Shown here: positions 6,501 to 12,849 of the stretch, in pieces | Position numbering within the stretch: position 1 is the stretch's first letter | Layout: each line of letters opens with the position of its first letter | From: Bacteroidota bacterium | GTDB taxonomy: Bacteria > Bacteroidota > Bacteroidia > B-17B0 > Aurantibacillaceae | Direction of reading: 5' to 3' | Assembly (NCBI GenBank): GCA_025359355.1 | Contig: JANYGR010000077.1 | Coordinates: 1 to 12,897, forward strand | Length of the DNA stretch: 12,897 nucleotides | Notes under the pieces: model-generated | What the model saw: the letters and a program-made list of their open reading frames with translations, nothing else | Told to the model about the DNA's origin: nothing | Database searches by the model: none | Translations under genes and position numbers: made by a program

Positions 6501-8174
6501 TCCTCTCCCACTTTAGTTATATCACCCAACTTCACAGTGTGTCCTAATACAGCTCATACGTTTAGCGCGAGTGGTGCCACCAATTATACATGGACACCTA
6601 ATATATTTTTAAATACCAATACAAGTGGTACTGTAATTTGCACGCCAACTATTACAACTACTTATACCGTTAATGGCTCTACAACCCCTTCTTGTACCAA
6701 TACTAAAACTGTATCCATAACCGTTTCCAATACAGTAGTGGTAACAGCTTCAGCTACAAGCCCTACTATTTGTCCGTTAGGTAATACAGCTCTTAATGCA
6801 AGTGGCGCTACAAACTACACGTGGACGCCGAGCTTAACATTAAATTCACCAACAGGCGGTACAGTTACTGCAACGCCTTCTTCGAGTCAAACCTACACGG
6901 TTATTGGTGCTACGGGTACTTGCACTAATTCGGCACAGGTAGTGGTTACTGTCACTACTACCCCTGTTATTAGCGTCGCTACTAGTCCAACGATTTGTTC
7001 TGGTAGTAGTGCTGGGTTAAATGCCTCTGGCGCTAATACCTATACTTGGAGCCCTTCTGCGGGCATAACGCCTACCGTTGGTGCTAATGTAACCGCAAAT
7101 CCAAACTCTACAACAACTTACACGGTTGCTGGTTCTAATGCTCAGGGCTGTAGCAGTTTTACAACCGTTACTGTTTCTATTGTACAAGTTCCTAATCTAT
7201 CTATTTCTGCTAATCCTTCTTCTATCTGTGCAGGCAAGTCTTCCACTCTATCTGTGTTTGGGGCTAATACCTACACATGGTCGCCTGCAGCTTCTTTAAA
7301 TACGGCTAACGGAGCTAGTGTTGTGGCTACTCCTACGGTTAATACTACTTACAATGTTTTTGGCTCGAATACGTTAGGTACTGTGTCTTGTAATTCAAAT
7401 ACCATTGTTACGGTTACGGTTATTCCTAATACTATTGTAACTACAAGTAAGAATGATACAATTTGTGTGAATACAAACACCATTATTACTGCTTCTGGTG
7501 GCGATACGTATAGTTGGATTCCAACTACAGGTTTAACGAGCCCTACTTCTTCGGTAACAGTAGCGCAACCAATTGTTACAACCATTTATACTATAACTGC
7601 TTCTACTGGTGGTTTATGTCCAGGTACCAATACGGTTCAAGTGTTTGTGCGTCCTTTACCAACATTATATGCTGGTAGAGACACAACCATCAATATTGAT
7701 GAAACATACGTATTACATGGAACGGGTAATGTGCCTGTTGGTTTTTTATCGCCTGATGGTGTACCTTTAATTTGTCATTACTGTCCTATTGTTGAAGTGC
7801 ATCCTTTGGAAACCACTTGCTATACACTAGAAGCCGAAGATCAACATGGTTGTAAAAACTTCGATGACATTTGCATTACTATTACTAAAAACTGGGATGT
7901 GTTTATTCCGAATGCGTTTACGCCTAATGGTGATTTAGATAATGAATATTTTATGCCTAAAGGTTTTGGATTAGCTCAAATCAACATGAGTATTTTTGAT
8001 AGATGGGGTGTGGAAATTTTTCAGGAAACAGATACTAAGTTAGGCTGGGATGGGAAATACAAAGGAGCTATTTGCCAACAAGGGGTTTATATTTATCAAA
8101 TAGAAACTACTTCTATGGGGGGTGTCAAGTTCAAAAAAACAGGACATGTGAACGTGCTATCAAAAGCAAAATAA
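3504..8174 (+). CDS. giant Ig/PKD-repeat surface protein with type IX secretion C-terminal domain
   Basis: The 1556-residue protein begins with a signal peptide (MKLFYLISLILLSLSVFS, cleavage near residue 18). Residues about 62-212 form a beta-sandwich region common at the N-terminus of such proteins (NSVWYTFTSS, GQDYDFALYN). Residues about 220-328 are an Ig-like domain ending near DACGNAM, about 333-405 another Ig-like unit, and about 408-520 a PKD domain (HTWGFGDP, SHTYNTPGTYFINL). Then come eleven repeats to about 1382. The last 95 residues are the CHU_C gliding-motility C-terminal domain: VFIPNAFTPNGD at 1466-1477, FDRWGVEIF at 1498-1506, GWDGKYKG and QQGVYIYQIE. That domain directs export through the type IX system, with cell-surface attachment or release. 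No catalytic domain was seen, so an adhesin or matrix role is inferred. A strong terminator follows, and the gene is probably monocistronic. Confidence 0.9.
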   Translation: MKLFYLISLILLSLSVFSQNQYDNLPLVEKIRIKESHTTSFSTNRLGSGSNPIIQTTGPEQDCNSAIPVCQNIYSTTTSYSGNGTTQEIPNNTCLGSNEINSVWYTFTSSTAGNIAFNITPNVTGQDYDFALYNITGNNCSSIASGALTPIRCNFSATGGVTGLSPSGTNASEPASGSNQSTVLATTIGQTYVLIISNYSSSANGYQLNFTPGTASIFDVTPPTIAPPVAQCGSPGILFNASEQITCSSIAANGSDFTVAGTGGPYTVTGATGVNCGSNTSQVNLVFTPALSGAGPWTIGVKVGSDGNTLIDACGNAMAPQTRTFTTTPPTVTISGPTSICKNSTFALTATSASSYTWSGAAVPGGQQNQQSISITAGAPGTLNFTVNATFGTCGNSNDVHSVTVNDGPTANFALSSATICAGQAVTFTTTSIVPCTTGGSGLAVCNCGSFLCSPTPLNNINLLHTWGFGDPLSGGSNFGSGVTISHTYNTPGTYFINLNTNFLIGGGCSTSKTQTVLVLPSAGSVTISPNQTICPGLSATLIAQGAATYTWSPGATLNTTSGGTVVATPAATQVYSVTTPACSGTQTNTVQVTVSGTPPAIGAIAGPTSICPNQTGVTYSVTNVALTNYTWSVPAGASITSTPTNSNAITVSFGSSAGTVSVSASTSCGTATASIAVTTNTSAPAIGPVNGLTAVCANQTSVTYSVTNVASANYTWTVPVGATITSAPTNSNVITVNFGTTAGSVTAIAATACGSATSIVSVNITAAGNLTVTPSMTVCPSSTITLSANGGTTYTWSPAATLSSANGSTVSATPASTTTYSVSSLSCGVPVTATVEININGGAPAIGLIDGQFVICNSAKTGLTYSVVNVPGATYSWTVPSGATITSAPLNSNSITVNYGTSSGSIIVTATTACGSATSIATMTLIPSPTITATANATICTGGSATLNANGGASYTWSPGGSNALSLSVTPTVTTTYTLTGDNGIGCTNTSTVEVAVVSSPTLVISPNFTVCPNTAHTFSASGATNYTWTPNIFLNTNTSGTVICTPTITTTYTVNGSTTPSCTNTKTVSITVSNTVVVTASATSPTICPLGNTALNASGATNYTWTPSLTLNSPTGGTVTATPSSSQTYTVIGATGTCTNSAQVVVTVTTTPVISVATSPTICSGSSAGLNASGANTYTWSPSAGITPTVGANVTANPNSTTTYTVAGSNAQGCSSFTTVTVSIVQVPNLSISANPSSICAGKSSTLSVFGANTYTWSPAASLNTANGASVVATPTVNTTYNVFGSNTLGTVSCNSNTIVTVTVIPNTIVTTSKNDTICVNTNTIITASGGDTYSWIPTTGLTSPTSSVTVAQPIVTTIYTITASTGGLCPGTNTVQVFVRPLPTLYAGRDTTINIDETYVLHGTGNVPVGFLSPDGVPLICHYCPIVEVHPLETTCYTLEAEDQHGCKNFDDICITITKNWDVFIPNAFTPNGDLDNEYFMPKGFGLAQINMSIFDRWGVEIFQETDTKLGWDGKYKGAICQQGVYIYQIETTSMGGVKFKKTGHVNVLSKAK
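5073..7649 (+). repeat. array of eleven Ig/PKD-like protein repeats of two types
   Basis: Residues about 524-1382 of the surface protein are tandem units of 70-85 residues. Type A has the pattern TIC..(5-10)..L.A.G...YTW(S/T)P, then TATP..TTTYTV; it begins near residues 524, 770, 928, 1001, 1077, 1153, 1229 and 1309. Type B is PKD_6-like, with PAIG.I.G, then TYSV.NV...YTW.VP.GATITS.P.NSN.ITV.FG; it begins near 600, 685 and 845. The order is A B B A B A A A A A A. Nearly every unit has one cysteine near its start and another near its end, which suggests one disulphide per domain. Unit boundaries are by eye. Confidence 0.8.
7887..8171 (+). other. CHU_C / type IX secretion C-terminal sorting domain (coding segment)
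   Basis: This segment encodes residues 1462-1556, the 'gliding motility-associated C-terminal domain' of Bacteroidota. Landmarks are IPNAFTPNGD, IFDRWGVEIF, GWDGKYKG and GVYIYQIE. It is a type B sorting domain in established usage, recognised by the type IX translocon, and it is the best evidence for the final location of the protein. Confidence 0.88.
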
Positions 8175-8193
8175 ATAAGATTAATCATAACAC

Positions 8194-8229
8194 AAAAAAC
8201 CTCTACAGTTGACTGTAGAGGTTTTTTTT
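8194..8229. terminator. bidirectional intrinsic terminator
   Basis: CCTCTACAGT (8200-8209) and ACTGTAGAGG (8212-8221) form a perfect 10-bp stem. A run of six A precedes it and a run of eight T follows it. It therefore works as a rho-independent terminator on both strands, for the surface-protein gene ending at 8174 and for the convergent gene ending at 8253. Confidence 0.93.
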
Positions 8230-8252
8230 GAAAAATATAAACCTTAATCCTA

Positions 8253-8537
8253 CTATAAAGAAATTTTGTGTACGCGGTGAATAGGAATAACAACTCCTTG
8301 TTTTAAAATCACTCGTTTATCTGTCACACCCCAAACAGTTGTTTCTACTTGTTTCCTAGCCTGATCGTCTTCGAAATAAATTTTAATTTTAGTGTGTTCT
8401 AAATTTCCTAAAGCCAAAGCTCTATTCAATTCCGAATTTCTTTCCTCAATTAAATCATTATCTAACAAAACTTCATTGTTTGGAAATTTTAAGGTTTCTA
8501 TTGCTTCTTTCTCTATTTTCTCGAATGTAGTAGTCAT
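8253..8537 (-). CDS. small conserved protein of unknown function
   Basis: The 94-residue protein has no signal peptide or membrane segment and should be cytoplasmic. The first half is acidic and probably helical (MTTTFEKIEKEAIETL, then EERNSELNRALALGNLEH). The second half is beta-rich (TKIKIYFED, then TTVWGVTDKRVILKQGVVIP) and ends at HRVHKISL. The 'WGVTDKRVILK.G..IP..R' stretch resembles the strand pattern of small PH-like or Bacteroidota-specific conserved proteins, but I cannot name a family or role with confidence. It starts at the ATG at 8535-8537 with no visible ribosome binding site. It ends 24 bases from a strong bidirectional terminator shared with the large surface-protein gene. It looks like an ordinary single-gene unit. 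Confidence 0.75.
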   Translation of the reverse strand: MTTTFEKIEKEAIETLKFPNNEVLLDNDLIEERNSELNRALALGNLEHTKIKIYFEDDQARKQVETTVWGVTDKRVILKQGVVIPIHRVHKISL

Positions 8538-8728
8538 AATATATAAGTATTAAATGGTTAATAGTATTAAGTTAAACTAAGAAAAATAAAAATGGTTACA
8601 TCAAATTTAGAGAATTAATAAACAAAATGAATGTATCACCCTTAATTTATGTTAAAAATTACACGTAAGAAAAATTAGAATCACAACCAGGCGTGGCTTT
8701 AACGACACATACCAGTTTAAAAATGATT

Positions 8729-10135
8729 TTATTTTTTTGTTAATAAAACCACATTTTCAACATGAGCTGTTTGCGGAAACATATCTACTGGCTGAATGCT
8801 TTGTATATCGTATTGTCCCATCATCATTTCCAAATCGCGGGCTTGAGTAGCGGGATTACAACTCACATATACTATTTTTTGAGGAGCTGCTTTTAAAATA
8901 ACGGCTACAACATCCACATGCATCCCAGCGCGTGGTGGATCTGTAATAATAACATCAGGCTTTCCGTGAGTAGCAATAAAATCAGCATTTAAAACATCTT
9001 TCATATCACCTGCAAAAAACGTCGTATTAGCAATCCCGTTTAATTCGGAATTGGCTTTAGCATCAATGATTGCATCGGGCACATACTCAATACCTACAAC
9101 CTTTTTGGCTTGCTTAGCCACAAAATTAGCGATAGTGCCAGTTCCTGTATATAAATCATAAACTATTTCATTGCCTGTTAATCCGCATAAATCGCGGGTT
9201 ATTTTATAAAGTTCGTAGGCTTGTGGCGAATTTGTTTGATAAAATGATTTGGCTGATATTTTAAATTTAAGGCCTTCCATTTCTTCAAAAATATGATCTC
9301 TGCCGTGAAACGTCACAATATCAAGGTCTTGAAGAGTATCATTCCCTTTTTGATTAACAACATATTGCAAAGATGTAATTTCTTGGAAGGTTATTTTCAG
9401 ATGATTTAATAACAACGCGATATTATCAGGTTCATTATCAAAAAACTGAATAAGCACCATAAGCTCGCCATTACTGGACGAACGGATCATGAGGGTGCGC
9501 AATAATCCCGTTTTATTTCTAACATTAAAAAAGGTAAGACTATGTTTATTGGCAAAATCACGGATGCTGTTACGTATAGAGTTAGAAGGTTCTGCTTGTA
9601 AATAACAGTTTTGAATGTCTAAAATTTTATCGAACATTTTAGGAATATGAAATCCTAAAGCATTGCGGTTATCAATCTCCACGCCACTTTTTACTTCTTC
9701 ATTCGTTAACCATTTTTTATCAGAAAAAGAAAATTCTAATTTATTACGGTAAAAATAATTTTCTTTATTGGCGAAAATAGGTTTTAGTGTAGATATATCT
9801 AAGTGACCTATACGGGTTAACGCATCGGCTACTGTTTTTTGTTTAAATACTAATTGTGTTTCGTAGTTCATGTGTTGCCACTTGCAACCGCCACAATGCC
9901 CAAAATGCTCACATTTAGGATCTATACGGTTTTCGGAAGGTTGATGAATAGTAACGATATGTCCTTCGGCGTAATTATTTTTTTTTCGCGTAATAAGTAC
10001 GTCTGCTACATCCCCTGGTACACCACCATCTACAAAGATAACCATGCCATCTACTTTAGCTACTGATTTTCCTTCGGAAGAAATATCAACGATTGGGGCA
10101 TTTTCAACAAAAATATTTTTTTTAATTTTACTCAT
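8729..10135 (-). CDS. rlmD: 23S rRNA (uracil-5-)-methyltransferase, RlmD/RumA family
   Basis: I start the protein at the ATG at 10133-10135 (468 residues); a TTG three codons earlier lies inside the promoter box. It transfers a methyl group from S-adenosylmethionine to C5 of a uridine in 23S rRNA (U1939 in E. coli RlmD). Residues about 2-62 are a TRAM RNA-binding domain. A [4Fe-4S] site follows with Cys75, Cys81 and Cys84 (CEHFGHCGGC) and a distant Cys177 (QNCYL). The methyltransferase domain has the SAM loop VYDLYTGTGTIANF at 325-338, TDPPRAG at 398-404, catalytic Cys426 in YVSCNPAT and Glu460 in FPQTAHVENV. Bacteroidota often carry TrmA/RlmC/RlmD-like paralogues, so the exact target uridine is inferred. 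The TRAM domain and the full cysteine set favour RlmD. All active-site residues are present. Confidence 0.92.
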   Translation of the reverse strand: MSKIKKNIFVENAPIVDISSEGKSVAKVDGMVIFVDGGVPGDVADVLITRKKNNYAEGHIVTIHQPSENRIDPKCEHFGHCGGCKWQHMNYETQLVFKQKTVADALTRIGHLDISTLKPIFANKENYFYRNKLEFSFSDKKWLTNEEVKSGVEIDNRNALGFHIPKMFDKILDIQNCYLQAEPSNSIRNSIRDFANKHSLTFFNVRNKTGLLRTLMIRSSSNGELMVLIQFFDNEPDNIALLLNHLKITFQEITSLQYVVNQKGNDTLQDLDIVTFHGRDHIFEEMEGLKFKISAKSFYQTNSPQAYELYKITRDLCGLTGNEIVYDLYTGTGTIANFVAKQAKKVVGIEYVPDAIIDAKANSELNGIANTTFFAGDMKDVLNADFIATHGKPDVIITDPPRAGMHVDVVAVILKAAPQKIVYVSCNPATQARDLEMMMGQYDIQSIQPVDMFPQTAHVENVVLLTKK

Positions 10136-10141
10136 AGCCTG

Positions 10142-10172
10142 CAAAGATATAAGAACAGGGCTAAAGATGAAA
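10142..10172 (-). promoter_or_regulatory. promoter of the rlmD-like gene
   Basis: On the minus strand TTTC (10169-10172) is followed after 19 bases by TATCTTTG (10142-10149). The Bacteroidota consensus is TTTG-N19-21-TAnnTTTG, so the -7 box is exact and the -33 box has one mismatch. Only six bases separate the -7 box from the ATG at 10135, so the transcript should have almost no leader. Confidence 0.7.
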
Positions 10173-10194
10173 GATTATATCAGTCTCTTTTACA

Positions 10195-10348
10195 TTTTTT
10201 TCCTTGACGAAAAAAAGTAACAAAAAAAGTCAAGCCAAAACGCCAAATCCATTTTTCCTCACACATTCCACGCTTCATCTGCACCAGAAAAATTAGGATT
10301 TCGCACCGTTTTGGCAAAACCCACCACACAATTACCAACGTATGCATT
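10195..10348. repeat. dispersed intergenic repeat, copy A
   Basis: This stretch opens with the hairpin TTTTTTTC-cttgac-GAAAAAAA (10195-10216), continues with GTAACAAAAAAAGTCAAG, and ends with GGCAAAACCCACCACACAAT followed by TACCAACGTATGCATTA. A diverged second copy of nearly equal length lies at 12563-12716 in the same orientation. Neither copy has a meaningful reading frame. It makes up the centre of the 405-base gene-free region 10136-10540. Confidence 0.7.
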
Positions 10349-10363
10349 AGGTTATTTAACTCA

Positions 10364-10381
10364 ATCCGATAGCTATCGGAT
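10364..10381. repeat. perfect 18-bp palindrome
   Basis: ATCCGATAGCTATCGGAT is a perfect palindrome. It lies 15 bases after intergenic repeat copy A and 159 bases before the LptA-like gene. Its core CCGATAGCTATCGG resembles a palindrome that I recall as frequent between genes in Bacteroidota; I could not check that here. It could be a protein-binding site, a repeat unit or an RNA hairpin. The remaining bases 10382-10540 are AT-rich, with no other clear feature and no obvious TAnnTTTG promoter. Confidence 0.6.
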
Positions 10382-10540
10382 CCATTAAAAATGCAAAAGA
10401 ACCAAGAAAATATCTTGAGAATATTTATACCACTCCTATTGTTTTATCACTTGAAAAACCTCATATAAATTACTATTTCTTAAAAAACGCTAACATACCG
10501 TCAAATAAGAGATATATGATTAAATTTATGAACTTAAAAA

Positions 10541-12088
10541 ATGACCATTTTATTTTCTATATCACGCATTAAACTCACTCTTTTAGTGATGGTATTTTTC
10601 TATTCCCTGATTGGATGGTCTCAATCAGCTGTAAAAACAGATAAGGGGAAGTCGATCAAAATCAATCATGCGAACCGCTTGGTATTTGACAAAACACTTG
10701 GCATTGATGCACAGCGCCTTATTGGAAATGTAGAGTGTGAACACGAAGGTGCTGTGATGCGATGCGATAGTGCGTATTTATATAGCAACAAAAAACTAGA
10801 AGCTTATGGGCATATCAGTATCATTAAAGGCGATAGTATTTTTTTATATGGCGACTCTTTGAGATACGATGCTACTACCAAACTCGCTAATTTAAAAGGG
10901 AATGTGCGTTGCATTGAAAAAGAAATGACACTTACTACCACCACCTTAATTTATGATATTGGTAATTCAGTGGCGAGTTATTATAATGGCGGAACCATTG
11001 TAAATAAAGAGAATACGCTTACAAGTAAAAATGGGCATTACTATTCAGCTACTAAAGATCTAACCTTTCATTATGATGTAACCTTAGTGAACCCCAAATA
11101 TAAAATGAGTGGTGATACATTACGATATAATACTATTAACAAAACTTCATACTTTTTAGGGCCTTCTATTATTATCAGTAAAGAAAATTACATCTATTGT
11201 GAAAATGGTTGGTACGACACAGATAAAGAAGTATCTCGTTTTAGTAAAAACGCCATCATCGTTACCAAAACACAAAAATTAATAGGCGACAGTATTTTTT
11301 ATGATCGTAAAAAAGGCTATGGTCGAGCAATTAAAAACGTTCAGATTATTGATACTTCTAATAATTCTAAATCTTTTATTCTTGGAAATTTTGCCGAACA
11401 CTATGAAAAAGGAAATAGAGCTTTAGTTACTGGTAATGCAATTTACGGAAGGGTTGTAGAAAAAGATACACTCTTTGTATCAGGAGATACTTTATTGTAC
11501 AATCAACCCGATTCACTTCATTCATACATGAAAGCATTCAGGCATGTAAAGATTTTCAAAAAAGATTTGCAAGGTTTGTGCGATTCGTTGGGCTATAGTT
11601 CGCACGACTCGTTAATGAAACTCTATAACTCGCCAGTATTATGGACTAACAACGGACAAGTAACTGCGAAACAAATAAATGTCGTAACAGGAAAGAGCAG
11701 CGTAAAATCATTTGAATTAACTGGTAATGCCATTGTTATACAAAAAGTAGATAGTTTGGATGAAAATAAATTCAACCAAATAGAAGGAAAGCGCATAGAA
11801 GGTTTTATAGAAAAAGATACCATACGGAAATTAAACGTTATTGGGAATGCGCAAATTATTTATTACGTGAAGGAAAAAAAGAATTACAAGGGTGTTAATA
11901 AAACTATTTGTAGTGATTTAACCGTTTGGTTTAATACAGGAGGTGTTGATAGAGCAACGTATAGAAACAAACCCGAATCTACGGTTTTACCTTTAAAAAG
12001 TATTGATGACAAAGAAATGCGTTTGAAAAACTTTGTATGGTTAGAAAATAAACGCCCCAAGAAAAAGAGTGATATTTTAGTGAGGTAA
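10541..12088 (+). CDS. OstA-like / LptA-type LPS transport protein
   Basis: The 515-residue protein has an N-terminal signal peptide (about residues 1-27, ending near GWSQ), so it is exported to the periplasm. From residue 40 on it is built of short beta repeats typical of the OstA_2/LptA fold: RLIGNVECEHEGAVMRCDSA at 59-78, GDSIFLYGDSLRYD at 97-110, LANLKGNVRC at 115-124, MSGDTLRYNT at 189-198, LIGDSIFYDRKKGYGRA at 247-263 and SGDTLLYNQ at 314-322. In Gram-negative bacteria these domains form the periplasmic bridge that carries LPS to the outer membrane. Bacteroidota homologues are longer than E. coli LptA (185 residues), and this length fits. The basic tail (KRPKKKSDILVR) is unremarkable. 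No lptC or lptD gene is in the window. Family is confident; an exact LptA role is inferred. Confidence 0.87.
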   Translation: MTILFSISRIKLTLLVMVFFYSLIGWSQSAVKTDKGKSIKINHANRLVFDKTLGIDAQRLIGNVECEHEGAVMRCDSAYLYSNKKLEAYGHISIIKGDSIFLYGDSLRYDATTKLANLKGNVRCIEKEMTLTTTTLIYDIGNSVASYYNGGTIVNKENTLTSKNGHYYSATKDLTFHYDVTLVNPKYKMSGDTLRYNTINKTSYFLGPSIIISKENYIYCENGWYDTDKEVSRFSKNAIIVTKTQKLIGDSIFYDRKKGYGRAIKNVQIIDTSNNSKSFILGNFAEHYEKGNRALVTGNAIYGRVVEKDTLFVSGDTLLYNQPDSLHSYMKAFRHVKIFKKDLQGLCDSLGYSSHDSLMKLYNSPVLWTNNGQVTAKQINVVTGKSSVKSFELTGNAIVIQKVDSLDENKFNQIEGKRIEGFIEKDTIRKLNVIGNAQIIYYVKEKKNYKGVNKTICSDLTVWFNTGGVDRATYRNKPESTVLPLKSIDDKEMRLKNFVWLENKRPKKKSDILVR

Positions 12089-12143
12089 GGATTTAATTTA
12101 TGATCTATTTAATTATTTAAAAAAAATCCAAAAGTTAAATAAT

Positions 12144-12548
12144 ATGAATAAAATTACATTTAGAGATAATATAGGGAAAGCCATTGTTACATTTCAAAAT
12201 TTTCAATTAATAGAGGAAAGTGTTATGTTCTTTTGTAAGATGGAATTAAAAATTGAATACGAAGGGTTTTATTATTATGGAATTACTCAAGTTGAAAAAT
12301 CAGATTTAGCTAAATTAGAACAAGATTTTTTATCACTTCGAGATGGTAAATTTACTGAGTTTTGGTTTTTACCAATTGAAAATGATTTAATAATGAATTT
12401 TAAAATAAACATACAAGGACAAATAACAAACACCTGTATGATGCGCAGTGGGGATTCTGAAGCAAATATGGAAGTCTCTTTTTATAATAATCAATCATTT
12501 ATAAATGATTTAGTTAGAGAAATCAGAGAAGTTTATAAAGAATTGTAA
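12144..12548 (+). CDS. hypothetical small protein, weakly similar to WapI-type immunity proteins
   Basis: The 134-residue protein has no signal peptide or membrane segment and should be cytoplasmic. It reads as a beta-rich domain followed by a C-terminal helix. MELKIEYEGFYYYGITQVEK (33-52) is followed by a helix (53-65) and EFWFLPIENDLIMNFKINIQ (72-91), then MEVSFYNNQSFINDLVREI (109-127). The order 'short loop helix, F.F.P.E..L.M...., F....QSF...L...I' is reminiscent of WapI/polymorphic-toxin immunity proteins, but I cannot confirm it, and no toxin gene is adjacent. It is more AT-rich than the LptA-like gene before it (55 bases upstream), and a dispersed repeat begins 15 bases after it. That setting fits a recently acquired accessory gene. 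It starts at the only suitable ATG; no ribosome binding site is visible. Confidence 0.6.
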   Translation: MNKITFRDNIGKAIVTFQNFQLIEESVMFFCKMELKIEYEGFYYYGITQVEKSDLAKLEQDFLSLRDGKFTEFWFLPIENDLIMNFKINIQGQITNTCMMRSGDSEANMEVSFYNNQSFINDLVREIREVYKEL

Positions 12549-12562
12549 AATAATCTTTTAAA

Positions 12563-12716
12563 CTTCTTTTTGCTTAATCAAAAAGAAGCAACAAATCAAG
12601 ACGAAAGACCAACTCCAACTCTTTTATCGCACAGAAGCCTTCGCAGTCCCACCTGAAAAATTGTACTTCGCGCACTTTCGCCAAAACCTAGCGCACTACT
12701 ACCAACGTGCGCATTT
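12563..12716. repeat. dispersed intergenic repeat, copy B
   Basis: The copy opens with a perfect 10-bp hairpin, CTTCTTTTTG-cttaat-CAAAAAGAAG (12563-12588). It continues with CAACAAATCAAGACGAAAGA, CCTGAAAAATTGTACTTCGC (12652-12671) and CGCCAAAACCTAGCGCACTA, and ends with CTACCAACGTGCGCATTT. It aligns over its whole length with copy A at 10195-10348: the first hairpin has a 6-base loop in both, and the CCAACGTxxGCATT end is shared. It fills the first half of the 301-base gap before the last gene. The opening hairpin might also end the upstream transcript, though no T-run follows. Confidence 0.7.
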
Positions 12717-12849
12717 CGTTCAGCATAAAAACGATAAATCAAAAAAAACACGAATGAAATTTACACTGAAATAACAACAAAAAAGCAACTTTTAGAGATG
12801 CTAATACTCTATAAATCTTTGTATATTTAGACACTCATTTTTACTATTT

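Noticed and set aside
5027..7585. Several 70-80-codon open frames within the large surface-protein gene
   Set aside because: They are by-products of the repetitive, stop-poor coding sequence and have no recognisable features.
5073..7649. CRISPR array or tandem DNA satellite
   Set aside because: The repetition is at the protein level, with units of 70-85 codons and diverged DNA. There are no short identical repeats with unique spacers.
8096..8293. Minus-strand 65-codon open frame across the terminator
   Set aside because: It would have to read through the strong terminator hairpin and overlap the ends of two convergent genes.
9854..10066. Plus-strand open frame within the rlmD-like gene
   Set aside because: It is antisense to the conserved TRAM and iron-sulphur region, with no supporting signals.
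11623..11823. Minus-strand open frame within the LptA-like gene
   Set aside because: It is antisense to a gene with clear repeats and signal peptide; no independent evidence.
12563..12588. Classic rho-independent terminator after the 134-residue gene
   Set aside because: The hairpin is perfect, but no T-run follows on either strand. The same structure opens repeat copy A, so it belongs to the repeat rather than to a dedicated terminator.
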